Assembly (NCBI RefSeq): GCF_000833025.1
Contig: NZ_CP010817.1
Location: forward strand, 2,666,001 to 2,730,000
Reading direction: 5' to 3'
DNA: 64,000 nt
Source: Myroides profundi
GTDB taxonomy: Bacteria > Bacteroidota > Bacteroidia > Flavobacteriales > Flavobacteriaceae
Numbering within the stretch: the first letter of the stretch is position 1; every line of letters starts with the position of its first letter. The notes under the pieces were generated by a model. It saw nothing but the letters and a program-made list of their open reading frames with translations. It had not been told where the DNA came from and searched no databases. The position numbers were made by a program, and so were the translations under genes. Positions 18,893 to 26,796 of this stretch are shown here, one piece after another.

Positions 18893-18922
18893 CAAATATT
18901 CTTTATCTCTAGATAGAAAAAA

Positions 18923-19003
18923 TCAGCATAGCGACTCCCGTGCAAATGTGTTTACCACAATCACAATAATTAGAACCACTAGAATGCTTACTAAATTTTT
19001 CAT
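18923..19003 (-). CDS. ilv operon leader peptide
   Basis: A 26-residue ORF that begins MKNLVSILVVLIIVIVV and ends ARESLC. Fourteen consecutive residues after the Asn are Leu, Val or Ile apart from one Ser, the hallmark of a branched-chain amino acid leader peptide. It lies between a consensus Bacteroidota promoter and a terminator hairpin that precedes ilvD. The Arg-Glu codons (CGG GAG, residues 22-23) carry the antiterminator strand. Ribosomes stalled in the Val/Ile run would leave it free and allow readthrough; ribosomes reaching the stop would cover it and permit termination. Confidence 0.85.
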   Translation of the reverse strand: MKNLVSILVVLIIVIVVNTFARESLC

Positions 19004-19026
19004 CTTTTTGTTTCTGATCTATGGGT

Positions 19027-19057
19027 CAAAGATATAAATTGATTTAACACAACCAAA
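19027..19057 (-). promoter_or_regulatory. ilv operon promoter
   Basis: Minus strand: TTTG (19054-19057), 19-base spacer, TATCTTTG (19027-19034). This fits the Bacteroidota consensus TTTG-N19-TAnnTTTG and places the start of transcription about 15 bases before the leader-peptide ATG. Confidence 0.8.
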
Positions 19058-19500
19058 CAATAAAAACCATTTATCACAACATTTTAATCAACAAAAAGAT
19101 TGTTTTTCAGAATAAAAAACAAACAAATTCAGTATAAAATATAAAAATAACATTACACTCAACATCACCACTAAAATAACTTAACAAATACCTGTAATTA
19201 CGCTGTCAAAAACAGTCTTTAAAACATGGTCAAACCTTGCTATAACTAGCTTGACATAAAAAGGCATATTTTGAATAAAAAAAGATATATTTCACTCTAT
19301 TTTCATCTAAAAACACCCCTAAAAGACTCTATTATGTTCAAAAATCGAATAATTGAAGTCATCTCATTTTTTACTAAAAAAAACTTCATAAAAGTTTTAA
19401 TTAATACTATTTTTAGCCCTATAAATACAAAAAAAACAAAAAGGACACCTGTGAAAGTGTCCTTTTTCTTCTTATTCTGTTAGATTATTCTATTTCTAAG
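19058..19500. other. AT-rich intergenic region
   Basis: No supported gene. A 70-codon plus-strand frame (19271-19483) is Lys/Phe/Ile-rich low-complexity sequence running through a terminator hairpin and is not counted. Confidence 0.6.
19432..19468 (-). terminator. Terminator downstream of the AlkD-like gene
   Basis: Arms AAAGGACAC / GTGTCCTTT (19440-19448, 19457-19465) with T-rich flank on the minus strand. Confidence 0.75.
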
Positions 19501-20214
19501 TTATTTCTTCATCGCTTCTGCTTTTAAATCTAAAGGCATTTTTTCGATAGCATAGCGCAATGTCGTTCTAGACATTACTACCTTATACTGCATAATGAAT
19601 TCATATACTTCAGCCTGATGTGACTTACTAGCCTCTTTTAGCATCCAACCTGTTCCTTTCTGTACTAGGTCATCCTCATCTTTCATTAACAAGATTGCTA
19701 ATTCAAATACTTTCTCTAAGTACAATCCTTTCCTAGCAGGCACTACTAGACTTACAGCTGCACCTCTGCGCATCCAACGATTAGGTGAAGTCGCCCATAA
19801 GGTCAACTGTTCTATCTCTAAAGGATATTTTATGAATAAAGGCCCAATAGTAGAACAGCAGAGCGTATCACAATCTGCCCAGCTTTGAACATACTTATTC
19901 AACCACAGACCAAAGTACTTCATATCTGTAGCTTCGTAGTGACGGTGTAATCGCTTTGTTATTATACAAGCGATATAAGCCTCTTCAAAATAAAGTGATT
20001 TCCACAATTCTTGACATAGTGAGTATATTTCTTCTTTAGGTTTTGTTTTAAGGTCATTAAATAGTTCTTTTCCTATCTTATTTAAGATCTCTTTGGACAC
20101 ACCATACTCTTTAGGCTGTTCATCTCCTTTAAAGAAACGAGAAGAGACCACTATGTTTTGTGGGTCTACATAGTCTTGTAGTGTTTGACGTATATCAGAT
20201 AATAACTCTTTCAT
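19501..20214 (-). CDS. DNA alkylation repair protein (AlkD-like)
   Basis: HEAT-like helical repeat protein of the AlkD DNA glycosylase family, which removes bulky or cationic alkylated bases. Indicative stretches are YGVSKEILNKIGKEL, LWKSLYFEEAYIACI, WADCDTLCCSTIGPLF and SPNRWMRRGAAVSLVVPARKG, followed by KDEDDLVQKGTGWMLKEA; the Trp-Asp and Arg-rich segments line the AlkD DNA groove. Length 237 is typical. Monocistronic. Confidence 0.88.
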   Translation of the reverse strand: MKELLSDIRQTLQDYVDPQNIVVSSRFFKGDEQPKEYGVSKEILNKIGKELFNDLKTKPKEEIYSLCQELWKSLYFEEAYIACIITKRLHRHYEATDMKYFGLWLNKYVQSWADCDTLCCSTIGPLFIKYPLEIEQLTLWATSPNRWMRRGAAVSLVVPARKGLYLEKVFELAILLMKDEDDLVQKGTGWMLKEASKSHQAEVYEFIMQYKVVMSRTTLRYAIEKMPLDLKAEAMKK

Positions 20215-20288
20215 TACAGATTATTTATAAACGAAAGATATTCTATTTTCAAAAACTAATCTTGATTTACACTGCGAAATATTAGCAC

Positions 20289-20316
20289 AAAAAAAGCCCA
20301 CTTATTTAGTGGGCTA
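20289..20316 (-). terminator. Terminator downstream of the thioesterase
   Basis: AGCCCACT / AGTGGGCT (20295-20302, 20308-20315) with A-run before it on the plus strand, six bases from the stop codon. Confidence 0.85.
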
Positions 20317-20321
20317 ATATA

Positions 20322-20810
20322 TTATCTAAAGATCATACAGTTGGACACAGCATGTGCATATAATTTGTCTTCTGCATCTAGTAATTCACATTCTAAGTAA
20401 GCCGTAGTACGCCCCTTATGGATAATCTTCGTTTTCGTAGTTAAAGGAGGAGTATCCGCAGTTATTCTTCTCAAGAAATTCACTTTTAAATCTAATGAGG
20501 TAAAGCTTTCTCCAATCTCTAAGGTACTCAATAAAGAACATCCTATTGCCGAATCTAATACCGTACTAATGATACCTCCATGTACACTTCCTATTGGATT
20601 ATAATGGAACTCTTCTCCTTTTAGTTCGAATATGACCTGTCCTTTTTCTACAGAAACTACTCTAGAAGATATTGTTTCTTGTATAGGAGCCATCGGTAAA
20701 TTCCCTTCTAATACCTGCATTAAAAACTCATATCCATTTAACTTCTTTGCCTCTTCTAAAGTTTTATTAGGGTCTTCCCAAGAGAAAGTACGCGTTCTAT
20801 TGATGCTCAT
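20322..20810 (-). CDS. PaaI-family hotdog thioesterase
   Basis: Acyl-CoA thioesterase of the hotdog fold. The central motif NPIGSVHGGIISTVLDSAIG (Asn...His-Gly-Gly...Asp) is the PaaI/YbgC-type active site, followed by TSLDLKVNFLRRI. About 45 extra N-terminal residues precede the fold. Substrate is unknown, probably an aryl or medium-chain acyl-CoA. Transcribed alone, with its own terminator. Confidence 0.85.
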   Translation of the reverse strand: MSINRTRTFSWEDPNKTLEEAKKLNGYEFLMQVLEGNLPMAPIQETISSRVVSVEKGQVIFELKGEEFHYNPIGSVHGGIISTVLDSAIGCSLLSTLEIGESFTSLDLKVNFLRRITADTPPLTTKTKIIHKGRTTAYLECELLDAEDKLYAHAVSNCMIFR

Positions 20811-20868
20811 AATTTTAGTTTTTAGATTAGTTCAGAGCTAAAAGTACTAAATCCTAAAAACAGAAACA

Positions 20869-21504
20869 CTATTTTCCCTTTGAAATAGCCATTTTAAAAG
20901 CTAAAAATAACAATACGCTCCCCATAAACCACTTCTGTACTTTTACCCATAGAGGTTGTCTCTGAAAGAAAGAAGCCATCTTAGCTGCAAATAAAACGAT
21001 TAAGAAGTTATTGATAAAACTAACTAGTAGTTGAGTGGTTCCTAATGTTAAACTCTGTAACAATACAGATCCATAAGCTGGCTTAATAAACTGGGGAAAC
21101 AAAGAGAGATAAAATACCGCTACCTTAGGATTCAAGACATTCGTTAAAAAACCTATTGAGAACAACTTACTTGGAGAATCTACTTTAACGCTTTGTTCTA
21201 CATCAAATATATTCTTTGCATTAGGTTTTAACGCTTGAAACGCCAAATACACTAAGTACAGTGCACCTGTCCACTTCAGTATAGCATAGGCATAAGGTAT
21301 GGTAAATAATATAGCCGTCAATCCAAAAGAAACTAATATAATATGAAACAGAAAACCGCAGATCACTCCCATCAGAGAGATAAACCCAGCTCTTTTGCCT
21401 TGTGATAATGTTCTCGTAATAAGATATAACATATTTGGCCCAGGAGTAATAGCCAAGACTACTGCCGCTATCGCAAACAGCATTAAATCGTGTAATGGAA
21501 TCAT
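20869..21504 (-). CDS. LysE/RhtB-family amino acid exporter
   Basis: Six-helix inner-membrane exporter. The N-terminal family motif is ITPGPNMLYLITRTLSQGKRAG, then GFLTNVLNPKVAVFYLSLFPQFI, both typical of RhtB/LysE proteins. Length 211 is standard. Substrate cannot be assigned, but the following MocR/EamA pair suggests a local theme of small-metabolite export. Confidence 0.9.
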   Translation of the reverse strand: MIPLHDLMLFAIAAVVLAITPGPNMLYLITRTLSQGKRAGFISLMGVICGFLFHIILVSFGLTAILFTIPYAYAILKWTGALYLVYLAFQALKPNAKNIFDVEQSVKVDSPSKLFSIGFLTNVLNPKVAVFYLSLFPQFIKPAYGSVLLQSLTLGTTQLLVSFINNFLIVLFAAKMASFFQRQPLWVKVQKWFMGSVLLFLAFKMAISKGK

Positions 21505-21623
21505 AAATAATAGTTGGTTAAGTTAAGTCAAATGTAATTTTTTTCTCTTGATAGATAAGTTTTCAAATTACTTTTTTCTCTTTTATTTCAACGTGTATTT
21601 ACAACTCCCCCTTTTCCTTTCAA

Positions 21624-23075
21624 CTATTCCTGTTCTGTATTAACAGTCTTTAGATTTTGCAATTGTCTAGCTAATAAACCTATCTGTTTAATCTTGCCTT
21701 CTAATTGTACATCCCAAGGCAAGCCAAAACACAATCGCATGGAGTTGTTATACTGATTTTGCAAAGTGAACATCCGTCCAGGAGCTATACTTATTCCTTT
21801 CTTCATCGCCAAATCATATAACGCGATAGTATCAATCTCTTCACTAAACTCTATCCATAAAGACAACCCACCCTGTGGTTGGCTAATCTTAATATTCTTA
21901 GGAAAACTCTGCTGAATAACTCTAGCATAGTTCTGATAATTCTGATATAGCTTCCTTCTTAATTTTCGCAAGTGCTTATCGTATTTCCCTGACCTTAAGA
22001 AATTAGCCACAGCTTCTTGTTCTAAGGAAGAAGAAGAGATAGATTGTATCAGTTTGATATTTTGCACTTTATCTTTATACTTGCCAGGGGCTACCCATCC
22101 TACTCTAAACCCAGGGGCTAGTGTTTTAGAGATAGAACTACACCAAAGCACATTTCCTGTCTTATCGAATGTCTTACAGCAAGTAGGTCGATGGCCTTCA
22201 AAACATAAATCCCCATATACATCATCTTCTATCAAAGGAATATCGTGCTGTGCCAATAGCTCTACTACCTCTTTCTTGTTCTCATCAGGCATACAGCTCC
22301 CTACAGGAGTATTGTAGTTTGAGATTAAAATACAAATATCTATTTCTGAGACCACCTCTCTTAGCGCTTCTACTTTTATTCCTGTATTAGGATTAGTCGG
22401 TAATTCAAACACCTTTAACCCCAATCCTAAAGCTAATTGTAGAATACCAGGATAACAAGGACTTTCTATCGCAACAGTATCTCCAGGTTTACTCAATGCT
22501 GTTAGACAAAGAGCTACTGCATTCATCCCTCCATTTGTGGTGATCAAATCTTCTTCGTGAAGATTAGCGCCCCAACCCGAAGATCGCAAAGCAATCATTC
22601 TCCTCAGATTGGCGTTACCTTCTAATCGTTCGTATTGTACCCCACCAGTAGGCAAGTCTCTAGTGGCTTGTACTATTTCTTTCTTTAATTTAGCAATAGG
22701 CAACATATCTCCATACGCCACGGTATAAGATAGTAATAAGAGGTCTTCTCTACCTATATTAGCATATACTTTTTGAAGAATATCATTAGGTTCACAGTGA
22801 TTAGCTAATAAAATGGGATTACTCTCCTCAGGAAGAGGTAAGTTCTTATAACTTAGTTTACTTACAAAATAACCACTCTGAGGTTTTGAATAAATCAAAG
22901 ACAGGGATTCTAACTCTAAGAAAACACGTCTTGCCGTATTCATACTAATCTCATATTCTGCGCATAACCCACGCAAGGAAGGTAACTTCTCTCCTTCTCT
23001 AATATTTCCACTTCTAATCTGAGAAGCTATATTCTCTGCAATCTCACTATACAAAAAGGTTTTGCTCATATTCAT
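21624..23075 (-). CDS. MocR-type regulator (GntR HTH plus aminotransferase domain), paralogue 1
   Basis: Transcription factor with a GntR winged helix (residues 1-75: IREGEKLPSLRGLCAEYEISMNTARRVFLELE) joined to a class I aminotransferase fold of about 380 residues. The PLP-Lys motif is WCSSISKTLAPGFRVGW. It is divergent from an EamA transporter and shares a promoter region with it. A close paralogue with the same gene arrangement lies at 42455-43876. Start ATG 23075 (MNMSKT) or 23069 (MSKT). It probably senses PLP or an amino compound and controls the adjacent transporter. Confidence 0.9.
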   Translation of the reverse strand: MNMSKTFLYSEIAENIASQIRSGNIREGEKLPSLRGLCAEYEISMNTARRVFLELESLSLIYSKPQSGYFVSKLSYKNLPLPEESNPILLANHCEPNDILQKVYANIGREDLLLLSYTVAYGDMLPIAKLKKEIVQATRDLPTGGVQYERLEGNANLRRMIALRSSGWGANLHEEDLITTNGGMNAVALCLTALSKPGDTVAIESPCYPGILQLALGLGLKVFELPTNPNTGIKVEALREVVSEIDICILISNYNTPVGSCMPDENKKEVVELLAQHDIPLIEDDVYGDLCFEGHRPTCCKTFDKTGNVLWCSSISKTLAPGFRVGWVAPGKYKDKVQNIKLIQSISSSSLEQEAVANFLRSGKYDKHLRKLRRKLYQNYQNYARVIQQSFPKNIKISQPQGGLSLWIEFSEEIDTIALYDLAMKKGISIAPGRMFTLQNQYNNSMRLCFGLPWDVQLEGKIKQIGLLARQLQNLKTVNTEQE

Positions 23076-23080
23076 CTACT

Positions 23081-23144
23081 AACTGTGCCCATGCAAATAT
23101 ACAAAACTGATACTGTGTGAATCCTAAACATAGAGGTAATTTTG
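23081..23144. promoter_or_regulatory. Divergent mocR/eamA control region 1
   Basis: Two ACTGTG direct repeats, AACTGTG at 23081 and TACTGTG at 23111, exactly 30 bases apart. The minus -7 element TATATTTG (forward CAAATATA, 23094-23101) lies between them and the plus -7 element TAATTTTG is at 23137-23144. The same geometry is present at 43886-43948. Confidence 0.65.
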
Positions 23145-23163
23145 TCCCAAATAAAACAGAATA

Positions 23164-24054
23164 ATGGAACAATCAAGCATTTTAAATGCAACAACGAAAT
23201 CATCTAACGGATGGTTAAATGGATTTATTGGAGTACTTCTATTCGCAGGTTCAATGCCTGCTACTAAGATGGCGGTTAAAGATCTAGACCCTATCTTCGC
23301 CACTGCAGCAAGAGCAGTTATCGCAGCTTTATTAGCGCTAGCTTGCGTAATAGCTCTTCGCGAAAAACGCCCTACCAAAGAACAGATGTGGCCTTTAATT
23401 AAAGTTGCCATTGGAGGAGTTATTGGTTTCCCTCTATTGACAGCGATGGCATTAGAGTACATCACCTCAGCACATTCATTGGTATTTATGGGAATGTTGC
23501 CCCTTTCTACAGCTATATTCGCTGTATTCATTGGTAAAGAGAAACCTAAACCTGTCTTCTGGTTATTCTCTCTAATAGGGAGTGCCTTAGTGATTGGATT
23601 TGCATTCTCACAAGGAGTAAGTTCTAACCCTATCGGGGATGTCCTAATGATCTTAGCGATCATCTTATGCGGACAGAGCTATGCAGAAGGAGCTAAACTA
23701 TCTAAAACACTAGGAGGATATCAAGTAATCTCTTGGGCGTGTATTATCTCACTACCTCTTACAGTGCCGATTATGATTTATACGGTACCTACAGACTTAG
23801 TCCTAGTAAGTGGAGAATCTTGGTTTGGACTATTCTATATTTCTGTTGTGAGTATGTTCTTAGCGTATATCTTTTGGTATAAAGGATTAGCACAAGGAGG
23901 AATCGCAACAGTAGGTCAAATCCAATTATTACAACCGCTATTAGGGATGATATTAGCGGCAACAGTATTAAACGAAAAAGTAAGCCCTACGATGCTATAC
24001 GTCACTTTCGGAGTGATTCTTTGTGTAGCTGCAAGTAAGAAGTTTGCTAAATAG
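23164..24054 (+). CDS. EamA-family (DMT superfamily) transporter, paralogue 1
   Basis: Ten-helix inner-membrane transporter made of two EamA repeats: GFIGVLLFAGSMPATKMAVKDL in the first and YKGLAQGGIATVGQIQLLQPLLGM in the second. Both contain the usual Gly/Pro-rich helices. Substrate unknown, probably a metabolite exporter. Divergent from MocR paralogue 1 and very similar to the protein at 43972-44862. Confidence 0.9.
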   Translation: MEQSSILNATTKSSNGWLNGFIGVLLFAGSMPATKMAVKDLDPIFATAARAVIAALLALACVIALREKRPTKEQMWPLIKVAIGGVIGFPLLTAMALEYITSAHSLVFMGMLPLSTAIFAVFIGKEKPKPVFWLFSLIGSALVIGFAFSQGVSSNPIGDVLMILAIILCGQSYAEGAKLSKTLGGYQVISWACIISLPLTVPIMIYTVPTDLVLVSGESWFGLFYISVVSMFLAYIFWYKGLAQGGIATVGQIQLLQPLLGMILAATVLNEKVSPTMLYVTFGVILCVAASKKFAK

Positions 24055-24094
24055 ATATTTTTTTCTCTTCAATTATTACCCTTTTACTAACGAA

Positions 24095-24127
24095 AAACGC
24101 ACTTATATAGTGCGTTTTTTTTTTTTG
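24095..24127 (+). terminator. Terminator downstream of eamA 1
   Basis: AAACGCACT / AGTGCGTTT (24095-24103, 24109-24117) followed by a long T-run. It marks the border with the AT-rich defence island. Confidence 0.9.
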
Positions 24128-24140
24128 TTGGTGGTGTTTA

Positions 24141-24752
24141 TTAAAATAGTTCCAAAAAAGATTGATAGGAAACATAATGTTTATTGTAACTTTCTATATG
24201 AATTAGAATATCTTTTAAACTACCTTCATGTTTATAATTATCCTTATTTATTTCTATTAACTTAAAGTTCCATCTTGTATTGTCTAAATCAAAATAAAAA
24301 CCTTTATTTTTAGATTTCATTATTGCTAATTTATATATTTTATCATTACTCTTAGAATAGTATACCTTTTCACACTTCTTTAATATAAGCATATCTTTTA
24401 CTAAATCAGCATATTCACATTGGTTCTTATTTTTAGAATTCAACCTCTCAATTATATTATATATATCATTTAAAAAAATAAACTCATTATAATATTTTTC
24501 AAGATTTTTAAAAATTTCAATATTATTTAATTTAAATAAATCCTCTTTAGGATATACATATTTTTCGCGTAAACAACCAGTAAATAAAGCCTTCTCAAAA
24601 GAACTAAACTTATTATTGCCTAATTGAATATTTGTTAATAAACTTTTTGTTTTTTGTAAAAAAACTTCTGCTCCTTCTTCTCTATTCAATATATCTATTC
24701 TGTGTAAAAGAGCTAATTCTATTAATGCTCTTTGCGTTAAATCTATTTTCAT
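24141..24752 (-). CDS. Unrecognised third gene of the Gabija-like locus
   Basis: 203 residues, no signal peptide or membrane segment, Lys/Asn/Ile-rich like the two genes before it. The N-terminus looks helical (LTQRALIELALLHRIDIL, EGAEVFLQKTKSLL), the middle is a probable helical bundle, and the end is mixed (GFYFDLDNTRWNFKLIEI). I see no known catalytic motif. Its ATG is seven bases after the gajB stop, on the same strand, so it is almost certainly co-transcribed. Canonical Gabija has only two genes; this could be an accessory or inhibitory subunit, or an unrelated passenger. Confidence 0.7.
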   Translation of the reverse strand: MKIDLTQRALIELALLHRIDILNREEGAEVFLQKTKSLLTNIQLGNNKFSSFEKALFTGCLREKYVYPKEDLFKLNNIEIFKNLEKYYNEFIFLNDIYNIIERLNSKNKNQCEYADLVKDMLILKKCEKVYYSKSNDKIYKLAIMKSKNKGFYFDLDNTRWNFKLIEINKDNYKHEGSLKDILIHIESYNKHYVSYQSFLELF

Positions 24753-24759
24753 TTAATTA

Positions 24760-26796
24760 TTATTTTTCTACTATACTACTATCTACAATCCAACCAGCAT
24801 CTTTATATTTTTCAATATCATTTTTGATATTATCATATTGAACTGCAAAGCAAAGTAAATGTGTAGGTCTAGAAAAACCAACATACATCATTTTTAAAGT
24901 TTGATCAATTCGTTTCCTATTTTGAATTTTATACTCATTTTTTTGAAAAAAAAGAGGTGTTTTACATCCTTTCTTAGTTAATTTAAAAGACTCAGTATTA
25001 TGAAATTCAGTTTCAATATACATAGTTGCACAATGAGTTTGTCCCTTTACCTTATGAATTGAAGATAATTTTATATCAATACTATTAATTTCTTTATTCT
25101 TTGAGGCATTAATTTTATTATTACTTATATTTCCAGTATATTTAAAAAAAGGATCATTATCATCTACCACAAAGTTTTTTAAATTTTGAGACAAATAATC
25201 AGTTATAAAAGATAAATAGTCATTAAAAACATACTCAATATTATTATGCTTAATCAAATTAATACACCAATCATATAATACTTCTTTAAATGCTTTATAA
25301 TGATCTAACCCATCATTTTTTGGTTCTTTAAGAAACTGAATAAATGTTTCTTTTGTATAATATTTTTTTTGTAGTGTATTTTCAAACACTCTATACAACC
25401 TTAAAACTCTAATAATACCATTTAATAATGATTCCTGTACTTCTCTAAAGGTTAAACTATCCGAATCAAAGAAGCATAAATATTTTTCTAAAGAATTAAA
25501 GTGTTCTTTTTTTTGTGTTTTCTCTTTTAAAAATTCAGGAAATAACTTCTTCAAATGAAGAGCATTGCTTTTATCTTTTACTTCCGTAGTCCAAGCAATA
25601 ATATGATACCCATTGAATTTATTTTGACTTGAAGAATATAAGTTATACTTCGTTATAAGTTCTTTAAACTTATTCTTCAATTTTAGACCATCGTTTTCAT
25701 TATTATAAACGATTAAATATGGTGGTACTTCATTATGAGTTGCTATCCCCTCTACTTTATATCCTTTATCTCGTTTCAATACAAAACCATCTACTAATCT
25801 TCCTAATATAGGGGTCAAACGATAAGAATTATTTAAAGTCTTTACTTTAATTCTACTTCCATTTGATTCTTGATTCCATACACTCTCTTCCTCTAATCCT
25901 CTATTACTCGAATATATTGCTTGATTTTTATCACCTATACGTTGAATAATTGATTCTGAACTTTTTGTTCGAAAAATCATTTCAATCAAATCTACTTGTT
26001 CTTGATTTAAATCTTGCATTTCATCAATAAAAACATACTTAAACCGCTTTTGAATTATATTTATTATTTGAGGGTATTTACTTAGATAAGTAAAAGAAAA
26101 AAAGAAACAATCGTTATAGTTCAAATATCCTTCGGAGAATAAACTAATTTTTGTACTAACAATAAAATTTCTTATCTTTTTAATTTCCTCTTCTACTTTA
26201 TCTTCTTTTATCCAAGTTTTAGGAGGTACTTCTATATTAAATAACTTACCATTATTTATAACATCACATTCTTTATCAGACTCCTTATTATACTTAAGAT
26301 ATGACTCATACAATTTAGAAGGATCTTTGTGTAAAATATAATTTATAGACTTTGATCGAGAATATTTAAGTCTACTTTTAAATAATTCATTATACATTTC
26401 ATTATCAATAACGCTAACCTTTTTTTTATTTTTACTAATATAGTAAGGAATTGTTAAAAACTTATTTGCGAATGATTGAACAGTACCAATAAAATTTGGA
26501 TACACAAATAGTTGAGGACAATGAATTTTTAGTTGTCGTTCTATTTCTTCAATAGCACTATTTGTATGCGCTAAAACAAGAATACCGGCATTATTTTTTA
26601 GTGGTAATTGCTGAGCTAAACAATACAATTTAGCCAATAAAGCTGTAGTCTTACCACTACCAGGAACAGCAAGTAAATCAAACGTACTGAAATCGGATAT
26701 AAAGTCTAAACGCTCCAAATCAAATTTAGCATCATTAATAAAAATTTGCTCAGATTTATAAATATCCTCATTATTTATCTTCATACTCACATACAT
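24760..26796 (-). CDS. gajB: UvrD-like helicase, GajB-like
   Basis: Superfamily 1A DNA helicase/ATPase. Walker A AVPGSGKTT (about residues 43-51), a Q-motif-like start, motif II VFIDEMQDLNQEQ (about 255), motif III/IV NNSYRLTPILGRLV, motif V SIHKVKGQTH and motif VI MMYVGFSRPTHLL. It overlaps the GajA gene by 26 bases; starts at 26796 or 26784 (MKINNED). At 678 residues it is longer than typical GajB (about 500). In Gabija the protein acts with GajA to detect or process foreign DNA. Confidence 0.85.
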   Translation of the reverse strand: MYVSMKINNEDIYKSEQIFINDAKFDLERLDFISDFSTFDLLAVPGSGKTTALLAKLYCLAQQLPLKNNAGILVLAHTNSAIEEIERQLKIHCPQLFVYPNFIGTVQSFANKFLTIPYYISKNKKKVSVIDNEMYNELFKSRLKYSRSKSINYILHKDPSKLYESYLKYNKESDKECDVINNGKLFNIEVPPKTWIKEDKVEEEIKKIRNFIVSTKISLFSEGYLNYNDCFFFSFTYLSKYPQIINIIQKRFKYVFIDEMQDLNQEQVDLIEMIFRTKSSESIIQRIGDKNQAIYSSNRGLEEESVWNQESNGSRIKVKTLNNSYRLTPILGRLVDGFVLKRDKGYKVEGIATHNEVPPYLIVYNNENDGLKLKNKFKELITKYNLYSSSQNKFNGYHIIAWTTEVKDKSNALHLKKLFPEFLKEKTQKKEHFNSLEKYLCFFDSDSLTFREVQESLLNGIIRVLRLYRVFENTLQKKYYTKETFIQFLKEPKNDGLDHYKAFKEVLYDWCINLIKHNNIEYVFNDYLSFITDYLSQNLKNFVVDDNDPFFKYTGNISNNKINASKNKEINSIDIKLSSIHKVKGQTHCATMYIETEFHNTESFKLTKKGCKTPLFFQKNEYKIQNRKRIDQTLKMMYVGFSRPTHLLCFAVQYDNIKNDIEKYKDAGWIVDSSIVEK

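Noticed and set aside
19271..19483. 70-codon plus ORF in AT-rich spacer
   Set aside because: Low-complexity Lys/Ile/Phe sequence that passes through a terminator hairpin.
24044..24265. 73-codon plus ORF after the EamA gene
   Set aside because: Crosses the eamA terminator and overlaps the third Gabija-locus gene on the other strand.
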